NCBI RefSeq assembly: GCF_964204865.1
Contig: NC_135261.1
Location: 8,432,001 to 8,496,000, forward strand
Source of the DNA: Styela clava
Lineage: Eukaryota; Chordata; Ascidiacea; Stolidobranchia; Styelidae
Direction: 5' to 3'
Length of the DNA: 64,000 nucleotides
This document shows, in pieces, positions 62,868 to 64,000 of this stretch. Positions within the stretch are counted from its first letter, which is position 1, and every line of letters starts with the position of its first letter. A model generated the notes under the pieces. The model saw only the letters and a program-made list of their open reading frames with translations, made no database searches and was not told the origin of the DNA. A program made the position numbers and the translations under genes.

Positions 62868-64000
62868 TTATTGCTGTTTTGATTAAGGCAACCCCTCACC
62901 GGGTTAGGCCCTCGACAGCAACGAAGCAAGAATAAAAGGAAGAAGAAGATGACATACGCCGAAGCCGCCTCAACAACGCCTACACCTACAAGCGAAGAAG
63001 CGACTGCACCGAATACACGACCTCGCACTCTGTTCCTGACAACCACCAAAGACCTGGACTTCCCTCGACTGTTCGACATCCTGAAGATCGACTCAGCGTC
63101 CCGCAACTATGTCGACAACATCGCGGGATTGTTCGAGGGAAGAAAAGGTCAGTGGATTTGTACTTTTGCCGCCACCGACGAACCCAACTCTAGCTGTCGC
63201 GAGCAATTTATGCACGACACAAAGGGTGAAATAAGAGTTTCAGACGGTACTATTACGGTATCGCTGCCTACCGAAGCACCAATCCGAATATCAATTCGGG
63301 GGATACCGGGAGAAACGTCTTACAGCAAGGCCGTGTCTACAATCGAACGACTGCAGTGCGGAAAAGTCCGGAATGCCACCAGGAACTGGTACAGAGGTAC
63401 GGCTATTTATAATGGTTACACTTCATTCTTTATTGAAAATTTTAAAAAGGACAGGTTGCTAGACTACTTGATCATCGACGGGAAAAGTTGCAAAACCTAC
63501 TTACCCAGGGAATTATACGTGCCAACCTGTGGAAGGTGTTTAAAGCCTTGTCACAACTTCACTGAATGCGAGAGTGAGCCAGTATGTCGCTACTGTAACC
63601 AGCTGGGCCATCTTCTAAAAGATTGTCCATCCAGAAGGAAAGAGTTTCCATCGATTTCTGGATCTACATGGACCATCCCAAGACGTCCAAAACAGCGACC
63701 AGAAAACCCACCTCAATCGAAACAACCAAGTAACCAAGATGCCTCAGAATCGGCAACAAACCTGGATTTACGAAATGCTTCACAACCTGGACTAATTTTG
63801 AATTTACAAAATGCACCACAACCTTCACCAAATTCGGGACTACAGAACAACCAAAATGTCGCACAACCTGAAACAACTACCAAACCGGATATACCAAGCA
63901 AAAACTACCAAATGGACTTACAACCCGAATTGACTACTCTTGGAAATACCTCGCACGGCACCACAATCAACAGGCATGACAATATGATCGATCCAGTCTC
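62868..64000 (+). mobile_element. Retroelement, 5' portion (5' UTR and ORF1/Gag)
   Basis: Foldback unit 7 follows its siblings up to GCCGTTTTAT and then changes abruptly to non-repeat sequence. About 80 bp of leader (62868-62948) precede a long ORF with zinc knuckles. The sequence has higher GC and no similarity to either array. The 3' part, including any reverse transcriptase, lies beyond the window, so LINE versus LTR type is unproven; no LTR start or primer-binding site was recognised, which mildly favours a non-LTR element. Confidence 0.65.
62949..64000 (+). CDS. Gag/ORF1-like protein with two CCHC zinc knuckles (partial, 3' end off window)
   Basis: Open from ATG 62949 to the window end, 350 codons without a stop. 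The start has A at -3 (AAGAAGATGA) and follows the leader directly. N-terminal 30 residues are Thr/Pro/Ala-rich. Residues about 110-190 include SIRGIPGETSYSKAV, resembling the RRM-like fold of retrotransposon ORF1 proteins (inference). Two tandem C-X2-C-X4-H-X4-C knuckles sit at residues 194-207 (CGRCLKPCHNFTEC) and 213-226 (CRYCNQLGHLLKDC), five residues apart. The remainder is Pro/Gln/Asn-rich low complexity with recurring NLxNAxQP-like blocks. Such proteins coat element RNA in the cytoplasm. A cellular CCHC protein cannot be excluded, but its position in repeats favours a retroelement. Confidence 0.72.
   Translation, partial: MTYAEAASTTPTPTSEEATAPNTRPRTLFLTTTKDLDFPRLFDILKIDSASRNYVDNIAGLFEGRKGQWICTFAATDEPNSSCREQFMHDTKGEIRVSDGTITVSLPTEAPIRISIRGIPGETSYSKAVSTIERLQCGKVRNATRNWYRGTAIYNGYTSFFIENFKKDRLLDYLIIDGKSCKTYLPRELYVPTCGRCLKPCHNFTECESEPVCRYCNQLGHLLKDCPSRRKEFPSISGSTWTIPRRPKQRPENPPQSKQPSNQDASESATNLDLRNASQPGLILNLQNAPQPSPNSGLQNNQNVAQPETTTKPDIPSKNYQMDLQPELTTLGNTSHGTTINRHDNMIDPV

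Noticed and set aside
62864-63106. Minus-strand ORFs at 62864-63106 and 63664-63901
   Set aside because: They lie opposite the long plus-strand zinc-knuckle ORF, are short, and have no recognisable domain.

Overview
The window is eukaryotic, most likely from an invertebrate animal; I cannot name the species. Reasons: nuclear tRNA-Tyr genes with a short intron just 3' of the anticodon, tRNA genes with internal A and B boxes and downstream T-runs (RNA polymerase III style), a tRNA-Pro(UGG) body matching the standard animal gene, foldback-type repeats, and a retrotransposon ORF with CCHC zinc knuckles. Nothing looks bacterial, and there is no ordinary single-copy protein gene.

Region 1 (1-49608) is one head-to-tail array of tRNA genes, all on the + strand. 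The usual repeat is about 1564 bp, in the order P-UGG, Y3, relic of a Pro gene, Y1, P-UCG, Y2. Y1 and Y2 are good tRNA-Tyr(GUA) genes with 15-nt introns. Y3 is a tRNA-Tyr with a damaged D-arm. P-UGG is a tRNA-Pro(UGG). P-UCG is a tRNA-Pro body whose anticodon now reads UCG (nominally Arg). I count 153 full-length tRNA genes or tRNA-like copies (29 Y1, 33 Y2, 30 Y3, 30 P-UGG, 31 P-UCG) and six truncated ones. The flanks of the different classes are homologous, so the 1564-bp unit grew from a smaller Tyr-Pro pair. Above it are further layers: a 2474-bp unit (three close copies, plus a 2472-bp relative), a 1565-bp near-identical pair, and a 10,125-bp tandem duplication (about 13201-23325 and 23326-33450). 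Some copies have changed anticodons: six Y2 and two Y3 read GUG (His), and two Y3 read UUA (would pair with the UAA stop codon).

Region 2 (49612-62867) starts inside a truncated tRNA-Pro gene. It holds seven tandem units of about 1.94-2.00 kb. Each unit is a large imperfect inverted repeat (about 1.42-1.48 kb) plus a spacer of about 0.52 kb. Each arm carries a 37-bp minisatellite, purine-rich in the left arm and pyrimidine-rich in the right arm. This is the architecture of Foldback-type elements. No transposase was recognised.

Region 3 (62868-64000) is the 5' end of a retroelement inserted in the seventh foldback unit. Its ORF starts at 62949, is open to the window end (350 codons), and has two CCHC zinc knuckles, typical of Gag/ORF1 proteins.

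Coordinates of tRNA genes were read from the numbered sequence and checked at both ends or by fixed offset. Statements about secondary structure were made by eye. Expression and aminoacylation cannot be judged from sequence alone.
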